A DNA stretch of 64,000 bases from Desulfobulbaceae bacterium (GTDB lineage Bacteria; Desulfobacterota; Desulfobulbia; Desulfobulbales; Desulfocapsaceae). The translations under genes and the position numbers were made by a program. Below are positions 26,578 through 37,077 of this stretch, piece after piece. The notes under the pieces were generated by a model. It saw nothing but the letters and a program-made list of their open reading frames with translations. It was not told the origin of the DNA and did no database searches. Numbering within the stretch: position 1 is the stretch's first letter; each line of letters begins with the position of its first letter. The stretch is taken from assembly GCA_009773475.1 (NCBI GenBank), contig WSXV01000005.1, forward strand, positions 1-64,000, given 5' to 3'.

Positions 26578-26692
26578 GATTTGGCCCCTTGTGATGGTTG
26601 ATATTGGTGGTTGTCTGATCTGAAAAGGAGTTGTGTGGCGGCGATTTTATGGCTATCGCTGCCATTTTTAACAAAATAATAGGGTACCGCCT

Positions 26693-26740
26693 CGGCTGTC
26701 TTTGCCTTCTCCCAAGTCCGGCAAGGGCAGCCGTTTTTTT
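26693..26740 (+). terminator. intrinsic terminator after nifB
   Basis: CGGCTGTCTTTGCC (26693-26706) pairs with GGCAAGGGCAGCCG (26720-26733), with two G-U pairs, followed by seven T. It lies 115 bases after nifB and should end the nifENB transcript. The rest of the 26578-27003 gap shows nothing I can name. Confidence 0.85.
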
Positions 26741-27003
26741 GGTATTCAAAGAGGAATGTCCTTGGCTTAAAATAAATAGAAAATGGACTTTATGTCACCT
26801 CTGTTTCAGACGGGTGATGTTCAGTCCGCATTAGATACAGCAATGGCCAGTATTTTGCAGTTTGGGGTAAGCAGGTGGGAGCGATTTTGGGGGGGGGACT
26901 CCTGCCTGTTTACTTCCATTCTAAATCAAGCGTGAGCGTTCTCGGCTGCATTGCGTTCCTCCTCACCGTACTCCCTGTACAGGTGTCGTTGCTTCCTGTC
27001 TGT

Positions 27004-29730
27004 CTATTTTCCACCCACTTGTTCTTTTACTAACCGTTCGAAGGCATGGGTATGTTCTACGTCCAGAAAGGTTTTGGCATCAAGACGTCCGAAGATGTCG
27101 AGGAGGGGCGCGACCAGCCCGGTCCACCCTGTCTGGTGGCTGGCCCCGAGTCCGGCTCCATTGTCGCCGTGAAAATACTCATAGAACAGGATTAAATCCC
27201 GCCAGTGCGGATCTTTCTGAAACTTGGCGGCCCCTCCATAGACCGGCCGCTGTCCATCGGCATTGCGCAGAAACGTGCCTGTCAGCCGGCGGCTGATCTC
27301 ATGCGCCACCTCAAACAGGTTCATGACCTGGCCGGATCCGGTCGGACACTCCACCTTGAACTCGTCGCCGTAGAAATTGTAAAGATTCATCAGGGCGCGG
27401 ATGATCAGCGCATTGACCGGCATCCATACCGGTCCCCGCCAGTTGGAGTTGCCGCCGAACATCCCGGTGTTTGATTCGGCGGGCAGGTACTGTACCTTAT
27501 ACTCCTCATGCCCCACCTGGAACAGGAAAGGGTGGTCCAGGTGATAGCGCGAGAGCGAGCGTATGCCATGTGGACTCAGGAATTCCTTCTCATCCAGCAT
27601 ATAGCCAAGTACCCGCTCCAGTTTTTTCCGGTTGAGGATGGACAGCAGCCGCCGTCCTTTGTAGCCGATAAACCCTTCATCGGTGGGAGCCACATGGGAA
27701 ACCAGCTCGGGATGGCGTTTCTTGAACAGGGCGACCATTTCCTTCAGCTTCGGATAGCGGGTCACGGCGTCTGCCTCAAATACCGTGGAGGCACAGAGCG
27801 GTAGTAAACCCACCAGCGACCGGACTTTCAATCGTAATGCCTGACCGTCCGGCAGCCGCAGCAGGTCGTAGAAGAACCCGTCTTCTTCGTCCCACATCTC
27901 GTCGTGATGTTCGCCGATGCGGTCCATGGCGTAGGCGATCCACATGAAGTGCTGGATGAATTTAAAGGCGATCTCTTCGTAGATGGGGTCGTATTCACAC
28001 AGGATCAGCGCCATCTCCAGCATGTTCTGGCAATAAAAGGCCATCCAGGCTGTCCCGTCCGCCTGTTCCAGCGAGCCGCCCGTGGGAAGCTTTGCGCTGC
28101 GGTCGAAGACGCCAATGTTGTCCAACCCGAGAAAGCCGCCGGCAAAGACATTGCGTCCGGCAGGGTCCTTGCGGTTCACCCACCAGTTGAAGTTCAGCAT
28201 CAAGCCCTGAAAGGACCGTTCCAGAAAACGCAGGTCGGCCCGTCCCAGGCTTCGTTCGTATCTGTACAGCCAGAGCGTGGCCCAGGCATGGACCGGCGGG
28301 TTGACGTCGCTGAAGTTCCACTCGTAGGCAGGAATCTGACCGTTGGGATGGAAATAAAGATTACGCAACATCAGCAGGAGCTGCTCCTTGGCGAAATCAA
28401 AATCCACCAGAGACAGGGCAATCGTGTGGAAGGCCAGATCCCAGGCCGCATACCAGGGGTACTCCCACTTGTCGGGCATGGAAATGACGTCGGCGTTGAG
28501 CATGTGGAACCACTCTGTATTGCGTACCCCCTTTCGGGCGGATTCGAGCATGGGGTGGCTTTTATGCTCCATCAGCCACTGCTCCAGGTCGAAGTGGTAG
28601 AATTGTTTGCCCCATAGCATCCCAGCCATCGCCTGGCGATGGACATGGCGCTCGTCTTCATTGAGGGACTGCGGGGTAATCCTCTGATAGAATTCGTCCG
28701 CATCGTCTATCCGCCCGTTGAAGATCCGTTCGAAGCTGTTAGACGCCTTCTCTGTCGCAGCGGCCGCAAGTCGCAGCCGGACCGTCCGGCTGCCGCCGCC
28801 ATCCACGTCGAGCATAAAGTGGGCTGCAGCCTTTGTTCCCACCTTATCGGGATTCACTGCCGCACCTTGTCCCGAGATGAGAGCGGCATGGAAGCCATCC
28901 TTGACGTAAGGCGAAGCGTTGGGCTGTCCCCAGAGTAGCAGGGTATTGGACTCGTTCTCAGTGAACAGCAACTCTGGAGAGCCGTCGCAATAAAGCCGGT
29001 ACTCACCCAGTTCATGATGCGAGGCAAGAATGACGCCCGGCGACGTTTCTCGCAGAGATGGCTTGGGAGTGTCATCTCCCCACGACCAGGTATTGCGGAA
29101 CCAGAGCGTCGGCAGCAGGTGAAGCCGCGCCGTTTGCGGGCCGCGATTGTGCACGGTGATCCGGATGAGCACATCCTCCGGACCCTCTTTGGCATATTCT
29201 ACGAACACGTCAAAGTAGCGATCGTCGTCGAACACACCTGTGTCGAGCAGTTCGTACTCAAACTCTTCCCGCGACCTTGTCCGGTTTTTTTCGATCAGAT
29301 CCTGATAGGGGAATTCCCGTTGGGGATACTTGTAAAGATACTTCATGTAGGAATGGGTGGGGGTGCTGTCGAGGTAGAAGTAGTACTCCTTCACATCCTC
29401 ACCATGGTTGCCCTGGCTGTTGGTCAAACCGAACATCCGCTCCTTGAGAATGGGGTCCCGCTCATTCCACAACGCGAGAGCAAAGCACAGACGCTGCTTG
29501 TCGTCACAAATGCCTCCCAGTCCGTCTTCACCCCACCGGTAAGCCCGTGAGCGCGCCTGGTCGTGGGTGAAATAGTCCCAGGCGTTGCCATCCTCGCTGT
29601 AGTCTTCACGCACCGTACCCCATTGCCGCTCGCTGAGATAAGGCCCCCATTTTTTCCAGGGGACTGCCGCCTCACGCGCCTCGTTCAATCGCTTTTGCTC
29701 GGTGACGTCGATGGTTTTTGGCTTTGCCAT
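27004..29730 (-). CDS. glucosidase, MGH1-like/GH63-type glycoside hydrolase
   Basis: This 908-residue cytoplasmic protein has no signal peptide. It belongs to the large GH63/MGH1-like glucosidase group: the N-terminal region with [20 protein letters not shown] and DALARSRAY-type motifs, then an (alpha/alpha) barrel ([78 protein letters not shown]). Substrates of bacterial members include alpha-glucosides and glycerate glycosides, so a role in compatible-solute or storage-sugar turnover is possible. It stands alone, with GGAG before its ATG. Confidence 0.85.
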   Translation of the reverse strand: MAKPKTIDVTEQKRLNEAREAAVPWKKWGPYLSERQWGTVREDYSEDGNAWDYFTHDQARSRAYRWGEDGLGGICDDKQRLCFALALWNERDPILKERMFGLTNSQGNHGEDVKEYYFYLDSTPTHSYMKYLYKYPQREFPYQDLIEKNRTRSREEFEYELLDTGVFDDDRYFDVFVEYAKEGPEDVLIRITVHNRGPQTARLHLLPTLWFRNTWSWGDDTPKPSLRETSPGVILASHHELGEYRLYCDGSPELLFTENESNTLLLWGQPNASPYVKDGFHAALISGQGAAVNPDKVGTKAAAHFMLDVDGGGSRTVRLRLAAAATEKASNSFERIFNGRIDDADEFYQRITPQSLNEDERHVHRQAMAGMLWGKQFYHFDLEQWLMEHKSHPMLESARKGVRNTEWFHMLNADVISMPDKWEYPWYAAWDLAFHTIALSLVDFDFAKEQLLLMLRNLYFHPNGQIPAYEWNFSDVNPPVHAWATLWLYRYERSLGRADLRFLERSFQGLMLNFNWWVNRKDPAGRNVFAGGFLGLDNIGVFDRSAKLPTGGSLEQADGTAWMAFYCQNMLEMALILCEYDPIYEEIAFKFIQHFMWIAYAMDRIGEHHDEMWDEEDGFFYDLLRLPDGQALRLKVRSLVGLLPLCASTVFEADAVTRYPKLKEMVALFKKRHPELVSHVAPTDEGFIGYKGRRLLSILNRKKLERVLGYMLDEKEFLSPHGIRSLSRYHLDHPFLFQVGHEEYKVQYLPAESNTGMFGGNSNWRGPVWMPVNALIIRALMNLYNFYGDEFKVECPTGSGQVMNLFEVAHEISRRLTGTFLRNADGQRPVYGGAAKFQKDPHWRDLILFYEYFHGDNGAGLGASHQTGWTGLVAPLLDIFGRLDAKTFLDVEHTHAFERLVKEQVGGK

Positions 29731-30015
29731 GGTCTCAGCTCCTTTATGCCCTTAAATTGGGCATGATTTCCGCAATAATACGAATCGTAGTCAGTGCTGG
29801 GTCTGTTTCCTTGAGAGGGGTACTCTGTTGCTTATAATAAAAAGTATATCGAAATGAAGGGCGCTTTTCCAGGGTTGGGAAAGAATAATTTCAGGGGGAA
29901 AGAGAGTGATTCGGAGAGATCTGGAGAATGGCGATCGGAGTGGAGGGATGGGGTGACGATGGTTGACTCGTTATAAAAAATCGAGGGCGGCCCGGTGATT
30001 GGCGGGGGCTCTTTG

Positions 30016-30696
30016 CTATTTCTTGGCAGATTCGCTGTGCAGCGAGACCAGACGTGCAATCAGGATGGCCGGATAGAGGGTGCCGACCACGCCTTCGAGG
30101 GTGACCAGTGATCTCGCCACAGGATGCACTGCGGTCACATCTCCAAAGCCCACGGTGGTGAGGGTGACGAGACTGAAGTACATAAAAATCCCAGAGAGGT
30201 TTTGTCCCTGATCCAACAGGGCGGTATTCAGGGTAAAGGCCTCGGGAACAAGGTCGTGGGTCAGGCGATATGCTGCGGCAAAGAAGTAGCCAAGCAGTAA
30301 ATAGGCGGCCACCGAACCACGCACCCGGTGCCCTGAAACCGGGCCTTCTTTGTAGACATTGTGCAGCACAACGGTGGTGAGGGCGGTGGCAAAACAGAGG
30401 GTGAGCACGCTGTCCGCGATATGGAGCCAAGGGGAGGGCGCAGTCAGCACCAGCCAGCGGGCAACCATGGCAACGACGACGAACCCTGAGGCAATCCAAC
30501 GGCTGAGTCGGTCATGGGTTAAGGTCAGCACCCCGGAAAGCAGGAAAAGCGAACCCACAAGCCCGTTCAGCATATACAGGTAGAATTGACCGCCTGTCGT
30601 CAGCGGAGCGATGACGAAGATTTGCAGAACGAGAAGTACCAGAAAGACACTCAGGCTTTTTTCCTCTGTCCAGAAAGAGAGCATGCGATGCGTCAT
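30016..30696 (-). CDS. two-pore-helix-type potassium channel protein
   Basis: The protein has about six membrane segments and the K+ selectivity filter TVGFGD in LVTLTTVGFGDVTAV, followed by a final segment and a short tail. It lacks a RCK/TrkA_N nucleotide-binding domain. I place the start at the ATG at 30696 (226 residues); the frame stays open to 30795, but that would run into a palindromic repeat and has no ribosome site. It probably mediates passive K+ flux across the inner membrane. Confidence 0.75.
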   Translation of the reverse strand: MTHRMLSFWTEEKSLSVFLVLLVLQIFVIAPLTTGGQFYLYMLNGLVGSLFLLSGVLTLTHDRLSRWIASGFVVVAMVARWLVLTAPSPWLHIADSVLTLCFATALTTVVLHNVYKEGPVSGHRVRGSVAAYLLLGYFFAAAYRLTHDLVPEAFTLNTALLDQGQNLSGIFMYFSLVTLTTVGFGDVTAVHPVARSLVTLEGVVGTLYPAILIARLVSLHSESAKK

Positions 30697-30788
30697 ATAA
30701 CTCTGGGGTTTGAGATGAATTATCTGAACGAGCCTGTCGGAGTCTTGCGCATTCGCTTCCCTGCAAAATGTGGATTTATGTCCCCGCG

Positions 30789-30871
30789 CCGTCATTCCCG
30801 CGCAGACGGGAATCTATACCACACTGAATTTACCACACTGGATTCCCGATAAAAGCACTCGGGAATGACGG
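30789..30871. repeat. palindromic repeat with CGTCATTCCCG ends
   Basis: CCGTCATTCCCG (30789-30800) pairs perfectly with CGGGAATGACGG (30860-30871). The interior has related shorter pieces (CGGGAATC, GATTCCCG). It is an intergenic MITE-like repeat of a type widespread in Proteobacteria. Confidence 0.75.
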
Positions 30872-30975
30872 TGTGGTTATAAACGAGTGTGCGAGACTCC
30901 GAGAGCCTCTGAAAAGATATGGTTTGATCGCCACTCTGAAGGAGTTCTTACCGTCCAAGGGCGATGGTCGTTTTA

Positions 30976-32106
30976 TCATCGAGTGGTCAACTTCACCAGC
31001 TCTGGATTGCTGAGGCCCTGGGCGGGCAGGTCGGGCATGGTGCGCAGGTGCTCGGTGAGAGCGTCCGCCATGCTGTCATCAACCGGATGGCCAAGGGCGG
31101 CGAGGTGGTTGACAAGGGCCCGTTTGCCGCTCTTAGAGCCAAAGAGCAGGGCCCGGGTGGCCCCGACCTTGTCCGGCGGATAGGGCTCGTAGGTGTCGGG
31201 GTTGACGGTCAGGCCATGCAGGTGCAGGCCGGTTTCACAGGTGAAGATGGCCGAGCCGACGATGGGATGATTGCCGGCGATGGTGAGCCCTGCTGCCTTG
31301 CTGATGGTCTGGCAGAGCCTGGAGAGAAGGCTGATCTGATAATGTTCTTTTCCTTTCTGCAGGCAGAGAAAGGCCGCGGCCTCTTCCAGGCGGCAGTTGC
31401 CGGCCCGCTCTCCCAGGCCAAGGACGGTGGCGTCAATGGTCGATGCCCCGGCATCGAGGGCGGCAATGGCGTTGGCGGTGGCCATGCCGAAATCATTGTG
31501 GGTGTGAACGCCGCAGGGAAGTCCTGACTGCCGGCGGATCATCTGGACTAGCGAGGTGATGGAGGCCGGAGAGGCAATTCCCACGGTGTCGGCCAGCCGC
31601 AGGCGCTGCACGCCGCAGCCGGCTGCTGTATTGGCCAGCTGGCAGAGGAAGGCGGGATCGGCCCGGGTGGCGTCTTCCAGTCCCAGGGAGAGAAAGGGAA
31701 TCCCGGCACCCCTGGCCATCGCCACGGCGGTTTGCAGGGTGTCCAGGATCCATGTGCGGTTTTTGCGCAGACGTTCGCTGATGTGTAGATCGGAGGCCGG
31801 GATTGACAGCGAGAGGACGTCGGGCCGACAGCTGGCGGCAAAGGCGATATCCTCCTCAAGACACCGGCACCACAGTCCCAACTGCTGCTGCGTTCCTGAT
31901 TTCGCAATGATGTCACGAGCCAGGGTGAAAAGCTCCGGCAGATGGTCGTTTTTTTCGGAGGCGATTCCCAGCTCAATCTCTTCTATCCCTACCTGGCAGA
32001 GCTGCTCAATGATGGCAGAGCGATCTCCCTGGCTGAAACGAACTCCCGGCGTCTGTTCGCCTTCGCGAAGGGTGGAGTCGATGATGATGGAGGTATGGGT
32101 GGTCAT
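30976..32106 (-). CDS. nifV: homocitrate synthase
   Basis: NifV condenses acetyl-CoA with 2-oxoglutarate to give homocitrate, the organic ligand of FeMo-cofactor. The 376 residues show the DRE-TIM metallolyase motifs: DSTLREGEQTPGV at the start, GVHTHNDFGMATANAIAA for metal binding, and GLGERAGNCRLEEA. The absence of a leucine-type regulatory domain and the nif context separate it from isopropylmalate synthase. It is third in a minus-strand run nifA - unknown - nifV, 47 bases after the unknown gene. Confidence 0.93.
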   Translation of the reverse strand: MTTHTSIIIDSTLREGEQTPGVRFSQGDRSAIIEQLCQVGIEEIELGIASEKNDHLPELFTLARDIIAKSGTQQQLGLWCRCLEEDIAFAASCRPDVLSLSIPASDLHISERLRKNRTWILDTLQTAVAMARGAGIPFLSLGLEDATRADPAFLCQLANTAAGCGVQRLRLADTVGIASPASITSLVQMIRRQSGLPCGVHTHNDFGMATANAIAALDAGASTIDATVLGLGERAGNCRLEEAAAFLCLQKGKEHYQISLLSRLCQTISKAAGLTIAGNHPIVGSAIFTCETGLHLHGLTVNPDTYEPYPPDKVGATRALLFGSKSGKRALVNHLAALGHPVDDSMADALTEHLRTMPDLPAQGLSNPELVKLTTR

Positions 32107-32153
32107 GGCCGTTTATGAAGCAAAAAGAGTCCAGGTTGTTGAGTTATGACGGC

Positions 32154-33464
32154 TTAGTTGTGTTCGATCTGTCGACGGAACGAGTTAATCTGGGCGGTGC
32201 GGATGGCGTCCATCTGCAGATGATAGATGTCGCCTGGAAAAAGAAATTCGGCAACGCCGGTGTCAAAAATACGCTTGACCTCATACTCATCATGGGCCAC
32301 ATCGCGCTGGTAGATATAGTTGAGATAAGAACGGTTGGTGTGGATGATGAATTCCACCCGCATCCCGCCCAACCTTGCGAAAAATTTCAACATCGGGGTC
32401 TTACCGGAACTGCCCATGGAGGTCCCTGCGTACTCGCCGCCAGTGAGGGTGTCGGAGATATCCTCAAGGGTCATGAACGAACCGGCCTGGACGGTGCTGC
32501 GGGTCAGGTGCCGGATAAAGCATTTCACATCGCTCACCGAGTTGACCACGGCCATCAGCCCCAGCTCATCATCAACTGCCGTGGCTGGATTCTTTTCGTT
32601 CTTGCGGAGCAGTTTAAGCACCTTTGCAGACGGCGGCTTTTTGCGGATGGTGACATAGATCGGGATCTCCCGGCCCTGGTTGCTGAAGCTGCGGCGCTTG
32701 ATCAGGGTCAGCTTTTCGCCGGGCGCAAGTGTTACTGCCCGGGCCTGGTCTTCGGAGAGGACGCGTACCTCCTGGCAACTGAAATCCTCGGGATTGTGGC
32801 GACTGTGCAGGTAGCGAATCTGGAGGTCGCCGATCTTGAGGCTGGGGCTCCAGACGTGGGCGTTCAGAAAACGGAGGAAATCGGAAAACTTGGTCTCAAT
32901 ATCGGTCTCCCGTTCCCGCTGGTCAATGGAACCGGCCAGATTCATCAAGACCAGCTTGCGTTTGGCCTCAAAGCGGGCCTTGCGATGAAAGCGCTCGTCA
33001 AAGATGATGAGCAGCAAGGCCACCGGATCATGGGTGGTTTCAATCTCATTGGTAGTCTCGATATGAGAGCGATAGGGGGCCAGCACCTTGGCGCGCAGGG
33101 AGTTCACCACATCGTCGGCGGTGCGGGCATAGTCGTGCAGGTAGCGGCCAACGTCATGGCTGACCCCGTTTAAGGCGAACATTTTCCCCAGCAGGTTGTG
33201 ACAGCGAAGGGTGGTTTCTGCGCGTAATGTCCGGTCTTGGATCAGAAGCAGGATCTCATCAAAGGAGCTGATTCCCAGAAAATCAAAGATCTGACCGCGC
33301 ACGGCCCGATATTTGGTCTTCAATAACTGATTTCGGTGCAGCGTTCGCACCCAGGCTTTGGCTTCCCGAGAAAAGGGATGGGCAACGGGAGGCAGGTCAT
33401 TGACCGCAAAGGGGCCATTCTGAAGCATGGAGGTGAAGATTGATTTTTCGTCCAGGAGATTCAT
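32154..33464 (-). CDS. unknown 436-aa protein between nifA and nifV; possible RelA/SpoT-like fold
   Basis: I do not recognise this soluble protein. Residues about 1-220 are helical (FDEILLLIQDRTLRAETTLR). The C-terminal half has IRKKPPSAKVLKLLRK, VDDELGLMAVVNSVSDVKCF and RVEFIIHT, in the order and spacing of the RelA/SpoT synthetase core (RxKxxxS, DxxGxR, ExQxRT). Key catalytic residues differ, so if related it is probably inactive or altered. A GTG start at 33488 is possible; the ATG at 33464 with GGAA upstream is preferred. Its place in a likely operon with nifA and nifV suggests a role in controlling or supporting nitrogen fixation. Confidence 0.6.
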   Translation of the reverse strand: MNLLDEKSIFTSMLQNGPFAVNDLPPVAHPFSREAKAWVRTLHRNQLLKTKYRAVRGQIFDFLGISSFDEILLLIQDRTLRAETTLRCHNLLGKMFALNGVSHDVGRYLHDYARTADDVVNSLRAKVLAPYRSHIETTNEIETTHDPVALLLIIFDERFHRKARFEAKRKLVLMNLAGSIDQRERETDIETKFSDFLRFLNAHVWSPSLKIGDLQIRYLHSRHNPEDFSCQEVRVLSEDQARAVTLAPGEKLTLIKRRSFSNQGREIPIYVTIRKKPPSAKVLKLLRKNEKNPATAVDDELGLMAVVNSVSDVKCFIRHLTRSTVQAGSFMTLEDISDTLTGGEYAGTSMGSSGKTPMLKFFARLGGMRVEFIIHTNRSYLNYIYQRDVAHDEYEVKRIFDTGVAEFLFPGDIYHLQMDAIRTAQINSFRRQIEHN

Positions 33465-33569
33465 GGGGATTCCGGTTTTTCTTGGCACGTCTGTTGAGGG
33501 GTGCTTGCAGCGATATGAATACGATAAAGGGTATATTACGCATAACTTGTCTGCCTGCCAAATCTTTTT

Positions 33570-35240
33570 TTATCTTTCGCTCCAACTGGTCAGGGAAAAA
33601 TCCGGTCGGTGCAGATTAAATTTTTTGATTCGATACCCGATCTGGCGCAGGGTCAATCCCAGTTCCCGGGCAGCTCGGGCCTGAACCCAGCCATTCCTGA
33701 TCAGGGCCGCTTCGATCTCGGCCCGTTCCAGTTCCTCGAGAGAGTGGGGGCTGCGCGGGGCTGAGTCTCGGGTCGGGGCGGGTAGATGGCCGGATGTGTC
33801 GCTGTATCGGTCGTGGTCGGAGTGAGATTTCCTGAAAGAACCATTTGACGAGATCGCCTGCGTCCCTGGATCAGTCATCTCTTTGGGGAGATCGCTTGCA
33901 TACAGAATGCTCTTGTCGGTCAATATAACCAGACGTTCGATGAGATTCTGCAACTCCCGGACATTTCCCGGCCAGTTGTAGTGCATCAGGAAATCGAGCA
34001 CTTCCTGGGATAATTCCACATTTTTGTCATTGCGTTCATTGCTCGCGCAGAGGAAATGGTTGAGCAGAATCGGAATGTCGCTCTTACGTTCCCGCAGCGG
34101 CGGTAGATGAAAAGGCAGGACATTCAGCCGGTAATAGAGATCGTTGCGGAAGGTCCCGGAGGCAACAGCGTCGCCAAGATTGATATTGGTCGCGGCGATG
34201 ATGCGCACATCGACTTTCAGTGTCCGGGTGCCGCCCAGCCGTTCGAACTGCTGCTCCTGTAAAACGCGAAGAAGCTTTGCCTGGAGCAAAAGCGGCAGCT
34301 CGCCGATTTCGTCGAGAAAAATGGTGCCGCCATCCGCCAGCTCAAAGCGTCCGGCACGAATGGCTGTGGCCCCGGTGAATGCGCCCTTCTCGTGCCCGAA
34401 AAGCTCGCTCTCGAGAAGGTTTTCCGGCAGGGCGGCGCAGTTGATTTTGACAAAGTTTTTTTCCTTCCGCGGGCTGGCCTCATGGATGGCTCGGGCCACC
34501 AGCTCTTTGCCGGTTCCGGATTCACCAAGGAGCAGGGCCGTTGCCCGGCTGGGCGCCACCTTCTCGATGGTGGTGAAGACCTCCTGCATGGAGCGGGACT
34601 GGCCGATGATATAATGCCGGTTAAATCGTCCGTGCAGCTCGGCTTTGAGCGAGCGGTTCTCTTCCACCAGCATTTTTTCCTTATGGTCGATGGCCTGGTG
34701 CAGGGCGAGGAACTGGCCGATGAGGGTTGCCAGCACACTGAGAAAACTGACGTCTTCCTTGAAGGAAACCTCCGGTCCGAAGAGACGGTCGACGGTGAGC
34801 ACCCCCACGGCCTTCTGGGCGAGCAGGACAGGGACTCCGATAAAGGAGAGCTGTTCCTTGTTGATGGTGGTCCGGGCGCCGGTCCGATTGAGAAACAGGG
34901 GCTCACTATTGATGTCCGGGACAATGCAAGGTGAGCCGGACTGAAAGATCTGGCCGCAAATTCCCTCGGTGAGACCGTAGATCCCCCGCTGTTCCTCTTC
35001 AAAGGTCAACCCGTAAGCTGCCCTGATCTCGAGACGCTGTTTGTGCTGGTCGAGAAGCACGAGGGTGGCCCGATCCATGCGTAGGATGTCATGGAGAATC
35101 TGTAAAATTCTGGCCAGGGCGGTATCGAGATGGACGGCGTCGCCAATGAGCTGGCAGATCTCCGATAAGGCCTGCATTTTTAAGGCCTCCAGCGGGGGGG
35201 AGGATTCGCCGGTATTGGTTGAGACTAAAGATGGATCCAT
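33570..35240 (-). CDS. nifA: NifA, sigma-54-dependent activator of nif genes
   Basis: The 556-residue regulator has an N-terminal GAF domain (about 30-180), a AAA+ domain (about 215-450) with Walker A GESGTGKE, the sigma-54 loop GAFTGA and Walker [10 protein letters not shown], and a C-terminal Fis-type helix-turn-helix ([20 protein letters not shown]). The linker before the helix-turn-helix has no cysteine cluster, so the oxygen-sensing type known from rhizobia is not indicated. No nifL is near. AGGGAG precedes the ATG. It should activate the sigma-54 promoters at 3411, 22141 and its own at 35300. Confidence 0.92.
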   Translation of the reverse strand: MDPSLVSTNTGESSPPLEALKMQALSEICQLIGDAVHLDTALARILQILHDILRMDRATLVLLDQHKQRLEIRAAYGLTFEEEQRGIYGLTEGICGQIFQSGSPCIVPDINSEPLFLNRTGARTTINKEQLSFIGVPVLLAQKAVGVLTVDRLFGPEVSFKEDVSFLSVLATLIGQFLALHQAIDHKEKMLVEENRSLKAELHGRFNRHYIIGQSRSMQEVFTTIEKVAPSRATALLLGESGTGKELVARAIHEASPRKEKNFVKINCAALPENLLESELFGHEKGAFTGATAIRAGRFELADGGTIFLDEIGELPLLLQAKLLRVLQEQQFERLGGTRTLKVDVRIIAATNINLGDAVASGTFRNDLYYRLNVLPFHLPPLRERKSDIPILLNHFLCASNERNDKNVELSQEVLDFLMHYNWPGNVRELQNLIERLVILTDKSILYASDLPKEMTDPGTQAISSNGSFRKSHSDHDRYSDTSGHLPAPTRDSAPRSPHSLEELERAEIEAALIRNGWVQARAARELGLTLRQIGYRIKKFNLHRPDFSLTSWSER

Positions 35241-35299
35241 GATTGCTCCCTGATTTCATCGATTAGATGTGTTTTTGTCTGGATATCTCAAAGATACTA

Positions 35300-35315
35300 A
35301 GCAAGAAATATGCCA
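35300..35315 (-). promoter_or_regulatory. sigma-54 promoter of nifA
   Basis: On the minus strand TGGCATATTTCTTGCT has GG and GC ten bases apart, 60 bases upstream of nifA. This suggests nifA transcription itself needs a sigma-54 activator, possibly NifA or an NtrC. No TGT-N10-ACA site was found upstream. Confidence 0.75.
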
Positions 35316-35534
35316 TGGCGATAAATCCTGCTATTTTATTGCGTTAGGGAGACTGTGCGTATTTATTGTTTTACAATTATGAAATATTTTGAAAAAATGC
35401 GTTCAATTTTGATATTTCTGAAGGATCTTTTGCGCGGACGGATGTGGGAGGAGAGTGCTGGATGATCTTTGAAGACAGTTTATGGGTCGGGGGTGGCGCT
35501 TGCGCTGCCAAAAAAAATATTTTCACCTATCCTC

Positions 35535-35575
35535 TTGACCGAACTAAAGCATATGTTATATTTTAGATATAACAT
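35535..35575 (+). promoter_or_regulatory. chr operon promoter with palindromic operator
   Basis: TTGACC (35535-35540) and TATATT (35557-35562), 16 bases apart, form a sigma-70-type promoter. A palindrome, ATGTTATA (35553-35560) with TATAACAT (35568-35575), overlaps the -10, a classic repressor position. ChrB, encoded just downstream, is the likely binder, by analogy with ChrB regulators of chromate resistance. Confidence 0.65.
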
Positions 35576-35596
35576 TAACAATAAAAAAGGATTGTC

Positions 35597-36577
35597 ATGG
35601 ACTGGTTGCTTCTCATTCATCAAATTCCTGCAAAACCCACTTACTTTCGGGCCAAGATCTGGCGGCGACTCCAGCAGATCGGGGCGGTTCCGGTTAAGCA
35701 GGCGGCATATGCCATGCCCCGGAATGACCAGGCCTATGAGGACCTGACCTGGATCGCCAAAGAGATTATTCAAGGTGGTGGTGAGGCCATTCTTCTGGAG
35801 GCCCGGTTTTGTGAGGGGCTGGATGATGCTCAGGTGATCAGTCTGTTTTGTGAGGTGAGGAAGCGTGACTATGATCGTGTAGCTACGGAACTTGCTGAGT
35901 TACAGAGTCAATGCCGTCTCAGCGAATCTGGATTAAGTTCAAGTTTTTTTGAATACAAGACGGGGTTGGCAAAATTGCGCAAGAGTTTTGCCGGGATCGC
36001 AGCCATCGATTTCTTTTCCGTTCCAGAACGGGGCAAGGTTGAGGCGGCGCTGACCGATATGGAGACCATCCTCCAGCAGAAAAATATCATGCCTTCCGCC
36101 GAACCAGGGATCGAGAAAAACAGGGAAAGAATGACGGGCAAGACCTGGGTCACCAGGGCCAATGTTTATGTGGACCGCATGGCCAGCGCCTGGTTGATTC
36201 AGCGCTATATCGCTCCTGACGCTGCTTTCAAGTTCGTCCGCACCTCAAATTATGCCCCCGGCAAGGATGAGATTCGCTTTGACATGCCTGCTGCAGAATA
36301 TACCCACGAAGGGGATCTTTGTACCTTTGAGGTGCTGGCCAGGCACTTTGGCGCCAATGAGCCAGATCTGGAGCAGATTGCCGGAATCATTCATGATATC
36401 GACCTGAAAGATGATGCCTTCAATCTTCCGGAGTCCGACGGGATTCATGCCCTTTTTGACGGCATTGTCGCCGGCAGCGACGATGATCTGGTAAGGATTC
36501 AGCAAACCGGCATTGTCCTTGATGGCTTGCTGGCCTTTTTCAAAGCGAGAAAGAGCCGTGCATCGATCGCAGGTTGA
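35597..36577 (+). CDS. chrB: chromate resistance protein ChrB
   Basis: The 326-residue protein has the ChrB N-terminal region (LLLIHQIPAKPTYFRAKIWR) and the C-terminal ChrB domain (VTRANVYVDRMASAWLIQRY, IDPDAAFKFV-like and HDIDLKDD segments). ChrB is required with ChrA for full chromate resistance in several bacteria and has been proposed as a chromate-sensing regulator. It is the first of five genes in one direction (chrB, unknown, rhodanese, MFS, chrA), behind a palindrome-bearing promoter. AAGG lies upstream of the ATG. Confidence 0.9.
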   Translation: MDWLLLIHQIPAKPTYFRAKIWRRLQQIGAVPVKQAAYAMPRNDQAYEDLTWIAKEIIQGGGEAILLEARFCEGLDDAQVISLFCEVRKRDYDRVATELAELQSQCRLSESGLSSSFFEYKTGLAKLRKSFAGIAAIDFFSVPERGKVEAALTDMETILQQKNIMPSAEPGIEKNRERMTGKTWVTRANVYVDRMASAWLIQRYIAPDAAFKFVRTSNYAPGKDEIRFDMPAAEYTHEGDLCTFEVLARHFGANEPDLEQIAGIIHDIDLKDDAFNLPESDGIHALFDGIVAGSDDDLVRIQQTGIVLDGLLAFFKARKSRASIAG

Positions 36578-36723
36578 TCGGTTAGCAAGCATTGGCTCCA
36601 ATCAGCGGAAATGCACTTCCGCTTTTTTTACCGGTAGTATTGAAAAACATATGCCATAATAAGACAGTGTCATATGTTGCTCATAGCCCCTCTGTCTTGA
36701 ACAACCATACAAGGAGAATCATC

Positions 36724-37008
36724 ATGCCACCAACAGTGAAACATTATGCCACCAGCATGGAGCGAACCGGAAAAGATTATGCCGACCTGCACAACTGGAT
36801 TGACGACGCCGAGAAAAAGTATGAGCGGCACGATTTTAAGAAAATCTGGACCTATGGGCCGGAGATCAAGGCCAAATTCGGCGAGGAAGGCGTTGCTGAG
36901 TATATCGAACATCTACGCGAAGATATTGAATTCAAGATCGGTAAATTAGTCCCAGAACAGAAAGAGATTCTGCGGGATGCCTTTATTTATTTTGGATTTT
37001 CGGCCTAA
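36724..37008 (+). CDS. unknown 94-aa protein in chromate operon
   Basis: The ATG at 36724 is preceded by AAGGAG. The protein is charged and helical with many aromatic residues, no cysteines and no membrane segment (YADLHNWIDDAEKKYERHDF). Its place between chrB and a rhodanese gene in a tight operon suggests an accessory role in chromate or redox stress. I do not recognise the family. Confidence 0.7.
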   Translation: MPPTVKHYATSMERTGKDYADLHNWIDDAEKKYERHDFKKIWTYGPEIKAKFGEEGVAEYIEHLREDIEFKIGKLVPEQKEILRDAFIYFGFSA

Positions 37009-37077
37009 TCCATCTTTGACAGGCGTGGTGTGCCCCCTGCACCCTGTCTGAATTTTTCTTTTAACGGAGGACACCTA

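Noticed and set aside
26631-26834. Small gene after nifB
   Set aside because: The frame runs through the intrinsic terminator and begins with a weak non-ATG start.
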